Notes under the pieces: generated by a model
Databases searched by the model: none
What the model was told of the DNA's origin: nothing
What the model saw: the letters and a program-made list of their open reading frames with translations, nothing else
Part shown: positions 1 to 9,017 of the stretch, piece after piece
Layout of the letters: each line of letters starts with the position of its first letter
How positions within the stretch are numbered: position 1 is the first letter of the stretch
Translations under genes and position numbers: made by a program
Assembly: GCA_018608425.1 (NCBI GenBank)
Contig: JABAZL010000054.1
Span: 1-33,340, forward strand
Direction of reading: 5' to 3'
DNA from: Flavobacteriaceae bacterium
Lineage (GTDB): Bacteria; Bacteroidota; Bacteroidia; Flavobacteriales; Flavobacteriaceae
DNA: 33,340 nt

Positions 1-748
1 AATACAAACTAAAGTACCAGAGTTTCGAATTTTTCACCCATTCAATCATCCATTTGCAAGCTACTATTCCAGTTAGGAAAGCTGCAATAAAACCAATACT
101 GAGGGTTATTATATTGATTTCAGATATTTGAGAATCTATTTCTAGGATACTTTTTGCCATGCTTCCAAAAATCAATGGAATGACCATAAGGAAAGAAAAA
201 CGAGCAGCTTTGCTTTTGTCAATGCCGAGAATAACACCCAAGGCTATTGTAGCTCCACTTCTCGATATTCCAGGTAGAATGGCAATGGCTTGAATGATGC
301 CAATGCCAAGAGCATTTTTAAAATTCAAATCCTTCTCTGTTACTTTAGCACGATTTGCGAAGTATAGTAAGGCTGCCGTAATCCATAACATACCACCGAC
401 TAAAAGTATGTTTTGATGGAATAATTGTGTGATAAGATCTTCAAAAAAAAGACCCACAAAAACTGCAGGAATCATGGAGAGTATGATTTTTGCAGAAAAG
501 TAAAAAGCGTCATTTTGTTTGAATTGAAACAGGCCTTGTAGAATTTCTTTAATATCATTTCTAAAAACTACTATTGTGCTCAATGCTGTTGCCCCGTGTA
601 GCACAAGAGTCATCAGTAAACTTTCTTTGGGTAATGACTTGTCGCCCAAAATAGTTTTGGCAATTTCTAAATGTCCACTTGAAGATATCGGTAAAAATTC
701 GGTAAGCCCTTGAATGATGCCCAGCAAAATAGCTGTAAGTATATCCAT
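1..748 (-). CDS. uppP: Undecaprenyl-diphosphatase UppP/BacA, C-terminus cut by window start
   Basis: Manual minus-strand translation from ATG at 748: MDILTAILLGIIQGLTEFLPISSSGHLEIAKTILG...LPGISRSGATIALGVILGIDK. The ITEFLPISSSGH-like and PGxSRSG motifs are typical of UppP. Absent from the ORF track because it is open at the window edge. Confidence 0.93.
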   Translation of the reverse strand, partial: MDILTAILLGIIQGLTEFLPISSSGHLEIAKTILGDKSLPKESLLMTLVLHGATALSTIVVFRNDIKEILQGLFQFKQNDAFYFSAKIILSMIPAVFVGLFFEDLITQLFHQNILLVGGMLWITAALLYFANRAKVTEKDLNFKNALGIGIIQAIAILPGISRSGATIALGVILGIDKSKAARFSFLMVIPLIFGSMAKSILEIDSQISEINIITLSIGFIAAFLTGIVACKWMIEWVKNSKLWYFSLY

Positions 749-752
749 TAAA

Positions 753-995
753 TTATTTTTTTGGAGAAGTCAGGATTGAGTAGACTGCAATTCCAAAGCC
801 CAATAAAACTAATGTTGGAGCTAATCGAATTCGTCTAAAACTAAAAATTTCAGGGTTGAATACATTTGGATCTGGACTTCCTCCACCAGCCATTAGGAAA
901 AACCCCGAGCTGATTACTATAAGAGAAAGGAAAAGGAATTGGTAATTACGCTTACCAAATATGAATTGTTTTTTTGTGGATTCGGTTTTTTTCAT
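753..995 (-). CDS. DUF3098 family small membrane protein (two predicted TM segments)
   Basis: 80 aa, two hydrophobic stretches, located between ftsX and uppP as in other Bacteroidota. Confidence 0.8.
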   Translation of the reverse strand: MKKTESTKKQFIFGKRNYQFLFLSLIVISSGFFLMAGGGSPDPNVFNPEIFSFRRIRLAPTLVLLGFGIAVYSILTSPKK

Positions 996-1001
996 GGCAA
1001 T

Positions 1002-1880
1002 TTATTGAACGGCTTCGGTTGTTAGATTGAGGAAACGTTGGGTAGCGAAAAATGTGCTCAAACCTGTGATTAATATTCCCATCGCTAAAATGCTAGAGAA
1101 AATAACTGCAGGCTCAATAGGGTTAGCGATTAGATTGAGTTCTGGGAAACGTTCATTGAGTTCGTAAAGCACGCCAGCCAGAGCAGCCAGAGCTATTGTA
1201 GAACCATATATACCCAGTTGTAGATGTTTCCAGATAAATGGTCTTCGAATAAAACTTTTAGTAGCTCCTACCAATTGCATGGTTTTAATGATCATCCTTT
1301 TGGAGTAGATGGAAAGGCGAATGGAACTGTTGATTAGTAAAATAGCAACAAGAATAAACACGCCACTCAAAATTAAAATCCACTCAGTTATTTTCTTAAT
1401 ATTCTCATCCAATATTTCAACCAAAGGCTGGTCGTAAAGAACTTCACTGATGTAAGCTTTATTTTCAAAATCGTTCTGAAGCTGGCTCAAAAATGCAGGA
1501 GACACGTAGGCAGCATTGAAATACACATCAATAGAGCTCAACAAAGGATTGTATCCTAAAAACTCCATGAAATCTTCTCCAATTTCTTTTGCATGAATTT
1601 CTGCAGCCTCTTCTTTAGATACAAAACGACTGGTTTTGGTTTCTTGTCGAAGGGCAAGGCTTTTTTGGAGTTGTTTAACCTCAATCGGCTTGGCCGTATC
1701 GTTGATGTAAATGGTGAAAGCGATTTGTTCCTTAAAGTGGTCTGCAACTTTCTTTGAATTCAACAAGAGCAGGCCAAGTAAACCCACTAGAAACAGGACA
1801 AGAGAGATGCTCACTACTACTGAAAAGTAGGTAGATAACAAACGCCTTTTTTGGTAGTTGTCTTGAGAATTCTTTCGCAC
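1002..1880 (-). CDS. ftsX: Cell division ABC transporter permease FtsX
   Basis: 292 aa with N-terminal TM, periplasmic domain and three C-terminal TMs; IKTMQLVGATKSFIRRPF motif. GTG start. Confidence 0.88.
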   Translation of the reverse strand: MRKNSQDNYQKRRLLSTYFSVVVSISLVLFLVGLLGLLLLNSKKVADHFKEQIAFTIYINDTAKPIEVKQLQKSLALRQETKTSRFVSKEEAAEIHAKEIGEDFMEFLGYNPLLSSIDVYFNAAYVSPAFLSQLQNDFENKAYISEVLYDQPLVEILDENIKKITEWILILSGVFILVAILLINSSIRLSIYSKRMIIKTMQLVGATKSFIRRPFIWKHLQLGIYGSTIALAALAGVLYELNERFPELNLIANPIEPAVIFSSILAMGILITGLSTFFATQRFLNLTTEAVQ

Positions 1881-1969
1881 AGCTATTGAATTGATACTGT
1901 AAAAATACTAAAGACAAATCAATTTGTATTCTTGGTGCCGATAAACTTTTTCCTTTCCCGCTTTAGCCC

Positions 1970-1977
1970 TATTTTTG
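1970..1977 (+). promoter_or_regulatory. Putative Bacteroidota -7 box (TATTTTTG) upstream of leuS
   Basis: Matches TAnnTTTG; 23 nt before the GTG start; no clear -33 TTG. Confidence 0.4.
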
Positions 1978-2000
1978 TGCATCTAATAAATTGAATTACT

Positions 2001-4814
2001 GTGGGGTATAATTTCCTTGAAATCGAGAAAAAGTGGCAAGACTATTGGGCCAAAAATCAAACGTTTAAAGCTGAAAACAAAAGCACACTTCCAAAATATT
2101 ATGTTTTGGATATGTTTCCTTACCCTTCTGGGGCAGGTTTACATGTAGGCCATCCTTTAGGTTATATAGCCAGTGATATCTATGCGAGGTACAAACGCCA
2201 CAAAGGGTTTAATGTACTTCACCCACAAGGATATGATTCCTTTGGTTTGCCAGCTGAACAATATGCGATCCAAACGGGACAACATCCCAACATAACAACA
2301 CAAGCCAATATCAGTCGCTATCGTGAGCAACTCGACCGCATGGGCTTTTCTTTCGATTGGAGTCGTGAAGTTAGAACCTCTCAGGCAGATTACTACAAAT
2401 GGACACAATGGATTTTTCTATTGCTTTTTGATTCATATTACTGTAAAAAAGCGAATGCTGCACAACCAATTAAGGAGTTAATAACGCATTTTGAGCAAAA
2501 AGGAAACCAAGACATAGAAGCTGTTTGTGATGAAAACACCACAATCTTTACTGCAACCGATTGGTCTTCTTATTCAACAAAAGAGCAACAAGAAGTTTTA
2601 CTAATGTATCGCTTGGCTTATTTGTCTGAGACCGAAGTAAACTGGTGTCCTGAACTTGGAACTGTTCTTGCCAATGACGAGATAATCAATGGCGTTTCGG
2701 AACGAGGAGGTTTTCCGGTTACAAAAAAGAAAATGAAGCAATGGAGTATGCGAATCGGTGCTTATGCCGAACGATTACTTCAGGGGCTAAACACAATAGA
2801 TTGGCCAGATTCTTTAAAGGAAATGCAGCGCAATTGGATTGGAAAATCGATTGGCGCAAATGTGCGTTTTGAAATTCAGAACCACCAAGGAACAATTGAG
2901 GTTTTTACAACACGACCAGATACTCTGTTTGGCGTAACCTTTATGACCCTAGCACCCGAGCACGACTTGGTTCAGATAATTACCACAGACGAGCAAAAAG
3001 AAGCGGTTGCTGCCTATGTTGAAGCTAGTGCTCAGCGATCTGAACGTGATCGAATGGCAGATGTAAAAACCATCAGTGGTGTGTTTACAGGGGCCTATGC
3101 ACTTCACCCCCTTACTCAAGAACCTGTCCCAATTTGGATTGGAGATTATGTGCTTGCTGGATATGGTACAGGTGCTGTAATGGCAGTTCCATGTGGGGAC
3201 CAAAGAGATTATGATTTCGCAAAACATTTTGATATAGCGATCCGTAATATTTTTGAAGGAGCTGATATTTCAAAAGAGGCTTTTACTGAAAAAGGAAAAA
3301 CTCAAATAACCGATTCTGATTTTTTAAATGGTTTAGCTTATAAAGAAGCAATGGCCACTGTCATAGAGCGTTTAGAAAAAGATGGTTCAGGAGAAGGTAC
3401 TATAAACTACAGGTTAAGAGATGCTATTTTTAGTAGACAACGCTATTGGGGAGAACCCATTCCGGTTTACTATAAAAATGGCCTTCCTGTATGCTTGAAA
3501 CCTGAAAACCTTCCGTTAGTTTTACCAGAAGTAGAACAATATTTGCCTACTCCAGAAGGAGCACCACCCCTAGGAAATGCTACAATTTGGGCGTGGGATA
3601 CAGAGAACGAAAAAGTTGTCTCCAATTCCGAGATTAACGAAACTACTGTTTTTCCTTTAGAATTGAATACAATGCCCGGGTGGGCAGGAAGTTCTTGGTA
3701 TTTCAATCGCTATATGGATGCTGATAACTCGGAAGCTTTTGTGAGTAAAGAAGCTGTTGATTATTGGCAAGAAGTTGATCTGTATCTTGGTGGAAGTGAG
3801 CACGCAACAGGACATTTATTGTACTCTCGTTTCTGGCAAAAATTTCTTTTTGATTTGAATTTACTTCCAGTAGAGGAATATGCTAAAAAGCTAATCAATC
3901 AGGGAATGATTCTCGGATCTTCTGCTTTTGTTTATCGTAAAAAGGGAACTGAAGAGTATATATCAAAAAATCGTATTGAAGAATTTGAGGTTGATGCGAT
4001 TCGTGTAGATGTAAGTCTCGTCAATTCGTCAAATGAATTGGATACCGAAGGATTGAAAAACTGGCAATCACAATTCAAAGAGGCCACTTTTATTCTAGAA
4101 GATGGAGTTTATGTTGTTGGACGTGAGGTAGAGAAAATGTCTAAGTCCAAATACAATGTAGTAAATCCAGACCTTATTTGTGAGCAATATGGCGCAGATA
4201 CATTACGAATGTATGAAATGTTTCTAGGTCCTTTAGAGCAAGCAAAACCATGGAATACAGCAGGTATTTCAGGCGTATATTCTTTTTTAAAGAAGTTGTG
4301 GAGGTTGTATCACCCCAAGGAAACTTTTTCGATTCGTGATGAAAAAGCATCTAAAGAGTCTTTAAAAAGTTTACATCAAACCATTAAAAAAGTTACTGAG
4401 GATATCGAGAATTTTTCATTCAATACCTGCATCAGTTCTTTTATGATTTGCGTAAATGAATTGACTGCTCAAAAGTGTAATGAAAGAGAGGTGTTAGAAC
4501 CACTGGCAGTTTTACTGGCGCCTTTTGCATCACACACCGCTGAAGAGTTATGGGAACTCTTAGGTCATAATTCTAGTGTTAGTAAGGCAGCTTTTCCAAT
4601 TCATGAGCCTTCTTATCTAGTAGAATCTTCTAAAAACTACCCCGTTTCTTTTAATGGAAAAATGCGTTTTACAATCGAACTTTCTTTGGAATTACAAGCT
4701 AAAGAAATTGAAGAAATAATAATGAATGACGATCGAACACAACAACAATTACAGGGAAGAACTCCTAAAAAGGTAATCGTTGTTCCTGGTAAAATAATTA
4801 ATATTGTAGGCTAA
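2001..4814 (+). CDS. leuS: Leucyl-tRNA synthetase
   Basis: 937 aa; HVGHPLGY (HIGH-type) and KMSKSK motifs, TTRPDTLFG editing domain. GTG start. Confidence 0.97.
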   Translation: MGYNFLEIEKKWQDYWAKNQTFKAENKSTLPKYYVLDMFPYPSGAGLHVGHPLGYIASDIYARYKRHKGFNVLHPQGYDSFGLPAEQYAIQTGQHPNITTQANISRYREQLDRMGFSFDWSREVRTSQADYYKWTQWIFLLLFDSYYCKKANAAQPIKELITHFEQKGNQDIEAVCDENTTIFTATDWSSYSTKEQQEVLLMYRLAYLSETEVNWCPELGTVLANDEIINGVSERGGFPVTKKKMKQWSMRIGAYAERLLQGLNTIDWPDSLKEMQRNWIGKSIGANVRFEIQNHQGTIEVFTTRPDTLFGVTFMTLAPEHDLVQIITTDEQKEAVAAYVEASAQRSERDRMADVKTISGVFTGAYALHPLTQEPVPIWIGDYVLAGYGTGAVMAVPCGDQRDYDFAKHFDIAIRNIFEGADISKEAFTEKGKTQITDSDFLNGLAYKEAMATVIERLEKDGSGEGTINYRLRDAIFSRQRYWGEPIPVYYKNGLPVCLKPENLPLVLPEVEQYLPTPEGAPPLGNATIWAWDTENEKVVSNSEINETTVFPLELNTMPGWAGSSWYFNRYMDADNSEAFVSKEAVDYWQEVDLYLGGSEHATGHLLYSRFWQKFLFDLNLLPVEEYAKKLINQGMILGSSAFVYRKKGTEEYISKNRIEEFEVDAIRVDVSLVNSSNELDTEGLKNWQSQFKEATFILEDGVYVVGREVEKMSKSKYNVVNPDLICEQYGADTLRMYEMFLGPLEQAKPWNTAGISGVYSFLKKLWRLYHPKETFSIRDEKASKESLKSLHQTIKKVTEDIENFSFNTCISSFMICVNELTAQKCNEREVLEPLAVLLAPFASHTAEELWELLGHNSSVSKAAFPIHEPSYLVESSKNYPVSFNGKMRFTIELSLELQAKEIEEIIMNDDRTQQQLQGRTPKKVIVVPGKIINIVG

Positions 4815-5074
4815 TGGATGTTGAAATTATTGGTTTTGTTGCAGCACTTTTAACAACGTCTGCTTTTGTACCACAGGTAGTTAAAGTTTGGAAATCAAAA
4901 TCTTCTAAGGGAGTTTCTGTGTCTATGTATCTCGTATTACTCCTAGGAGTTTTTCTTTGGGGAGTATATGGTTATTTAATCGATAGTATGTCTATTATGA
5001 TCGCAAATACGGTTACGGGACTTTTGCAACTCATGATTTTAATTCTTATTTTAATGAATAAAAACAAAGATTAA
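4814..5074 (+). CDS. SemiSWEET/PQ-loop family transporter
   Basis: 86 aa, three TM; TSAFVPQVVKVWKSKSSKGVS is a PQ-loop motif. Confidence 0.85.
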   Translation: MDVEIIGFVAALLTTSAFVPQVVKVWKSKSSKGVSVSMYLVLLLGVFLWGVYGYLIDSMSIMIANTVTGLLQLMILILILMNKNKD

Positions 5075-5102
5075 ATTTTAACCATCAAAGAAATAAAATA
5101 CT

Positions 5103-5795
5103 ATGGGTTCTTATCTTGTTTTAATTATTGTAATTGCTGCCGCTAGTTGGTGGGTAGGTAATACGCTTAAAAAAAAATTCAAACACTATTCTAAAATCAC
5201 CCTCAGGAACGGTCTGACTGGGAAAGAAATTGCAAAACAAATGTTATCGGATCATGGAATTCGAGATGTTAAAGTTGTTTCCACACCTGGGATGCTTACA
5301 GATCATTACGATCCAAGATCCAAAACGGTCAACCTCAGTGAAGGAGTTTATATGCAGCAAAATGCCTCTGCCGCTGCAGTAGCAGCTCACGAATGCGGAC
5401 ATGCGGTTCAGCACGCAACAGGTTATGAGTGGTTGCAGTTACGATCCACGTTGGTGCCCATGGTTAGTGTTGCCTCTAATTTTTCGATGTACATTATTTT
5501 TGGCGGGTTGATTGCATCTCAAACCCTAGCCTTTGGGCAAACCATTGCTTTGATTGGGGTTGGACTATTCGGACTCGGTACCTTATTCAGTTTTATCACC
5601 CTTCCGGTTGAATACGATGCTAGTAACCGAGCACTGGATTGGTTGAAGCGAAAAAATATGGTAAGTCAGCAAGAACTTGAAGGCGCAACCGATGCCCTCA
5701 AATGGGCAGCACGGACCTATGTAGTGGCTGCTTTAGCTTCATTAGCGACTCTAATGTATCTTTTATTCCGTGTTATGGGCAATAGTCGCGACTAG
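5103..5795 (+). CDS. YugP-like zinc metallopeptidase (membrane)
   Basis: AAHECGHAVQHA (HExxH) motif, TM segments, VEYDASNRAL motif. Confidence 0.9.
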   Translation: MGSYLVLIIVIAAASWWVGNTLKKKFKHYSKITLRNGLTGKEIAKQMLSDHGIRDVKVVSTPGMLTDHYDPRSKTVNLSEGVYMQQNASAAAVAAHECGHAVQHATGYEWLQLRSTLVPMVSVASNFSMYIIFGGLIASQTLAFGQTIALIGVGLFGLGTLFSFITLPVEYDASNRALDWLKRKNMVSQQELEGATDALKWAARTYVVAALASLATLMYLLFRVMGNSRD

Positions 5796-6266
5796 TTATA
5801 GCGCAATTTGTCTATTAATCTGTTGGTTTAAAGAAATGAAGGTTTCTGTTCTTGAAACACCACTAATCGTTTGAATTTTTGTGTTGAGTAGGTTCATCAA
5901 ATGCTCGTTGTCTTTACACAAAATCTTAATGAGTATACTCCAGTTTCCAGTTGTGTAATGACATTCGGTTACCTCTGGAATTTTTTTAAGTTGTGCTACA
6001 GCCTCCGGATTACTCACCGCTTTATCCAAAAAAACACCAATAAATGCAAGTGTATTATACCCCAGTATTTTTGGGTTTATATTGATTTGAGACCCACTTA
6101 TTAGAGAGGAGTTTTCTAGTTTTTTTAGTCGTTGATGTACTGCTGCACCAGAAATACCAGCTTTCTTCGATAATTCGACAATAGAAACACGTGCATTTTG
6201 AATTAAGCCATTCAATAGAATTTTATCAATTCCATCAACTTTTACTTCTTGATTTGTTATTTTCAT
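5796..6266 (-). CDS. Lrp/AsnC family transcriptional regulator
   Basis: 156 aa; N-terminal HTH (ELSKKAGISGAAVHQRLKKLE), C-terminal RAM-like domain. Confidence 0.92.
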   Translation of the reverse strand: MKITNQEVKVDGIDKILLNGLIQNARVSIVELSKKAGISGAAVHQRLKKLENSSLISGSQININPKILGYNTLAFIGVFLDKAVSNPEAVAQLKKIPEVTECHYTTGNWSILIKILCKDNEHLMNLLNTKIQTISGVSRTETFISLNQQINRQIAL

Positions 6267-6277
6267 TTAATTTTTTC

Positions 6278-6297
6278 ATCAAAAGTATCATTTTGAT
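6278..6297. promoter_or_regulatory. Perfect inverted repeat ATCAAAA-N6-TTTTGAT, candidate operator for asnC/lrp
   Basis: Arms 6278-6284 and 6291-6297. The minus-strand TACTTTTG box (6280-6287) lies inside it; 11 nt upstream of the regulator start codon. Confidence 0.5.
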
Positions 6298-6390
6298 TTA
6301 ATAAATTAATCTATTTTGAATATTTTATTGATTTAAATAAACGAGCTAGGCGAAACGTTTTTGTGCGACTATCTTTATGAAAAATATAGG

Positions 6391-6780
6391 ATGGAATTTC
6401 AGACACGAATAACGAGTGCAATAGCAAGTGGATTACTCATGTTGGCAGTTAGCTTAGGAGCCTTAGGAAGTCATTTTCTTAAAACCCGCTTAAGTCAAGA
6501 TGCACTGAGTAGTTTTGAAGTTGGAGTTCGTTATTTAATTTATCACAGTTTTGCAATATTGCTGATCAATAATTTATCTGCCCTTGATACTAATGTGAAA
6601 TCTACTTTTGTAAAATTAATTCTGGCTGGAGTTTTACTTTTCAGCGGCAGTATTTTTCTTTTAGCAACAAAAGAGTTTCATGGCTGGCCTGTTAAATATC
6701 TAGGACCCATTACACCTATTGGCGGTCTTCTATTGATTTCAGCATGGGGGTACTTGATGTTTTCCTTTCTGAAGAAATAA
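6391..6780 (+). CDS. DUF423 family membrane protein
   Basis: Hydrophobic protein MEFQTRITSAIASGLLMLAVSLGALGSHFLK... The in-frame ATG at 6391 is preferred over the TTG start at 6361 in the ORF track. Confidence 0.85.
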   Translation: MEFQTRITSAIASGLLMLAVSLGALGSHFLKTRLSQDALSSFEVGVRYLIYHSFAILLINNLSALDTNVKSTFVKLILAGVLLFSGSIFLLATKEFHGWPVKYLGPITPIGGLLLISAWGYLMFSFLKK

Positions 6781-6782
6781 AT

Positions 6783-7526
6783 TTACTTTGGATTTGCTGC
6801 TATATACTTTTCGATAGCCATTGTCATCGAAGGAGTTTCATCAGATGGTGCTTTGATGTCGATTCTTAGCTTGGCTTCATCTGCTGCTTTTACAGTGGTA
6901 TTCCCGTAAACTGCGATCCTTGTATTGTTTTGTTTAAAATCTGGGAAATTATGTAATAAAGATTCAATCCCAGAAGGACTAAAAAACACTAAAACGTCGT
7001 AAGAAACATCTCGTAAATCAGATAAGTCACTTACAACTGTTTTGTATAGTTGAGCTCGTGTCCAATCAATACCTAAACTATCAAGAAAGTCAGGTGTAGT
7101 GGGCTTTAAGATATCTGAAGATGGCAATAAGAACTTCTCATCACTAAATTTTTTGAACACTGTTTCTAAGTCATTCAAGCTTTTTTGACCTACATAGATT
7201 TTTCTTTTTCTGTAGACAACATACTTTTGTAAATAAAAAGCGACTGCCTCAGATTTACAGAAGTATTTAGTTGCATCAGAAACTTTGAAACGCATTTCCT
7301 CAGCTAATCTAAAAAAATGATCTACAGAATTTCTGCTTGTCAATATGACACAGGTGTAATCAGCAAAATCAATTTTCTGACGTCTCACGTCTTTAGCATC
7401 AACCCCTTCTACGTGAATAAAAGGCCTAAAGTCGATTTTGACATTATGCTTTTCTTTTAAACGAGTATATGGTGAGTTCTCGTTTGCAGGCTCAGGCTGG
7501 GAAACCAGTATCGTTTTTACTTTCAT
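6783..7526 (-). CDS. hemD: Uroporphyrinogen-III synthase family protein (HemD-like)
   Basis: 247 aa; VILTSRNSVDHFF and VLVFFSPSGIESLL are HemD-like motifs. Confidence 0.8.
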   Translation of the reverse strand: MKVKTILVSQPEPANENSPYTRLKEKHNVKIDFRPFIHVEGVDAKDVRRQKIDFADYTCVILTSRNSVDHFFRLAEEMRFKVSDATKYFCKSEAVAFYLQKYVVYRKRKIYVGQKSLNDLETVFKKFSDEKFLLPSSDILKPTTPDFLDSLGIDWTRAQLYKTVVSDLSDLRDVSYDVLVFFSPSGIESLLHNFPDFKQNNTRIAVYGNTTVKAADEAKLRIDIKAPSDETPSMTMAIEKYIAANPK

Positions 7527-7546
7527 AAATTACTTTTATCAACGCT

Positions 7547-8194
7547 CTACTTAAGTATACTGTAAAGTAATATCCATGGAGCTAATTTGAAAGTGCAAAG
7601 GTATAGAATTAAATACAATAAATTGTATTTAAACACTCCCCAATATTCTCTATATAAAGAGAATTGCGATAAAAGATACAGCCCAGCAATGAGTATGAGA
7701 ATTAGTATTAAGAATTCTTGACTAGGATAGCTGAACTCGTAAAAAAGAAATAAAAAGAATGAAAGTATTGAGATCTGAATTTGATAAGTCAGGGCTTTGA
7801 AGAGGAATATTTCTGAAAACCCCTCTATTCCAAGTAATTTACAGCATATCTTTAAAGATACAAATCGAAGAAAAATCAGCCCAACTATTTCTGTTAGTAG
7901 CGTAATGAAAAACGAAAAAGAGTTTGAACCAAATTCAAAAAGTGTAAGGCAGTAGAAAACTCCAAGACAAAGGTTGATGAGTAAAAAAAGAGTTCCAAGA
8001 GCGGTGAAACTTTGTAACAGAAAGTTATCTTTCCTGTAAATCTTAAAGTATAGCTTTGGGTCAATAAAGCGAATAAAGGTTTTGAATTGTCTTGTGTGTG
8101 TACCTCTAAGCACTGCCAAAAGGATAAAATTGAATAAGAAAACGAGACTGATCCAATCGCGCTGCAGTTCCGTTCTTGAAATCCAATCTTCCAT
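7547..8194 (-). CDS. DUF4271 family membrane protein
   Basis: 215 aa polytopic protein directly upstream of hemD on the same strand, a typical Bacteroidota arrangement. Confidence 0.7.
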   Translation of the reverse strand: MEDWISRTELQRDWISLVFLFNFILLAVLRGTHTRQFKTFIRFIDPKLYFKIYRKDNFLLQSFTALGTLFLLINLCLGVFYCLTLFEFGSNSFSFFITLLTEIVGLIFLRFVSLKICCKLLGIEGFSEIFLFKALTYQIQISILSFFLFLFYEFSYPSQEFLILILILIAGLYLLSQFSLYREYWGVFKYNLLYLILYLCTFKLAPWILLYSILK

Positions 8195-8216
8195 GGGTTA
8201 AAAATAATAGTTTTCA

Positions 8217-8246
8217 TTAAGAATTCAATTACAAATGGATTCTTAA
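8217..8246. repeat. Inverted repeat TTAAGAAT-N14-ATTCTTAA in divergent intergenic region
   Basis: Perfect 8-nt arms at 8217-8224 and 8239-8246, between DUF4271 (-) and a GT2 gene (+). Confidence 0.4.
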
Positions 8247-8291
8247 ATTTTAGAGTCGATCCCCTTTAATTTATTACTTTTAACCTTTCAA

Positions 8292-9017
8292 ATGAAAAAC
8301 ACACTCATCGTAATTCCGACCTATAATGAGGCAGATAATATAGAAGCTATTATCTGTGAGACACTGTTGATTAATGAAGATTATCACGTTCTTGTAGTGG
8401 ACGATTCATCACCAGATGGAACAGGTAACTTAGTTGCAAATCTTTTTGAACAATTTCCAAACAGACTTTTTTTAGAAACACGCCCCAAAAAAGAAGGCTT
8501 AGGCCGTGCATATTTGCATGCTTTCCGATGGGCTTTGGCTGCTGATTACAAATTTATTTTTGAAATGGATGCGGACTTTTCACACAATCCACAAGATGTT
8601 CCTAAGATGGAACTTCACCTCCTCGCTGATGCAGACGTAGTTATAGGTTCTCGTTATGTCGATGGGATTAATGTAGTTAATTGGCCTCTAGGTAGGATTT
8701 TACTTTCTTTGGCAGCTTCTTACTATGTTAAGTTTTTTACCAGTCTACCGGTCAAGGACGCGACAGCTGGTTTTGTTGGATACAAGGCTGAGGTTTTGCG
8801 AGCTATTGATTTGGATGCTGTTAAATTTGTTGGGTATGCTTTTCAAATCGAATTAAAATATAAAGCTTGGAAAAAAGGCTTCAAGCTAAAAGAATACTCT
8901 ATTATTTTTTTAAACCGGGCAAAAGGGCAATCTAAAATGAATGGATCCATAATTTGGGAAGCCATTTATGGTGTCGTTTTTCTCCGTATACAATCACTAT
9001 TTAAGCGTAAACAATGA
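8292..9017 (+). CDS. Polyprenol monophosphomannose synthase-like GT2 glycosyltransferase
   Basis: VIPTYNEADNIE, VVDDSSPDGTG, FEMDADFSHNP, RAKGQSKM: DPM1-like GT2 motifs. Confidence 0.88.
   Translation: MKNTLIVIPTYNEADNIEAIICETLLINEDYHVLVVDDSSPDGTGNLVANLFEQFPNRLFLETRPKKEGLGRAYLHAFRWALAADYKFIFEMDADFSHNPQDVPKMELHLLADADVVIGSRYVDGINVVNWPLGRILLSLAASYYVKFFTSLPVKDATAGFVGYKAEVLRAIDLDAVKFVGYAFQIELKYKAWKKGFKLKEYSIIFLNRAKGQSKMNGSIIWEAIYGVVFLRIQSLFKRKQ

Noticed and set aside
2949-3227. 92-aa minus-strand ORF, and similar small ORFs inside leuS
   Set aside because: Antisense to a highly conserved tRNA synthetase; explained by codon usage on the sense strand.
7894-8217. 107-aa minus-strand ORF
   Set aside because: Alternate frame of the DUF4271 gene.
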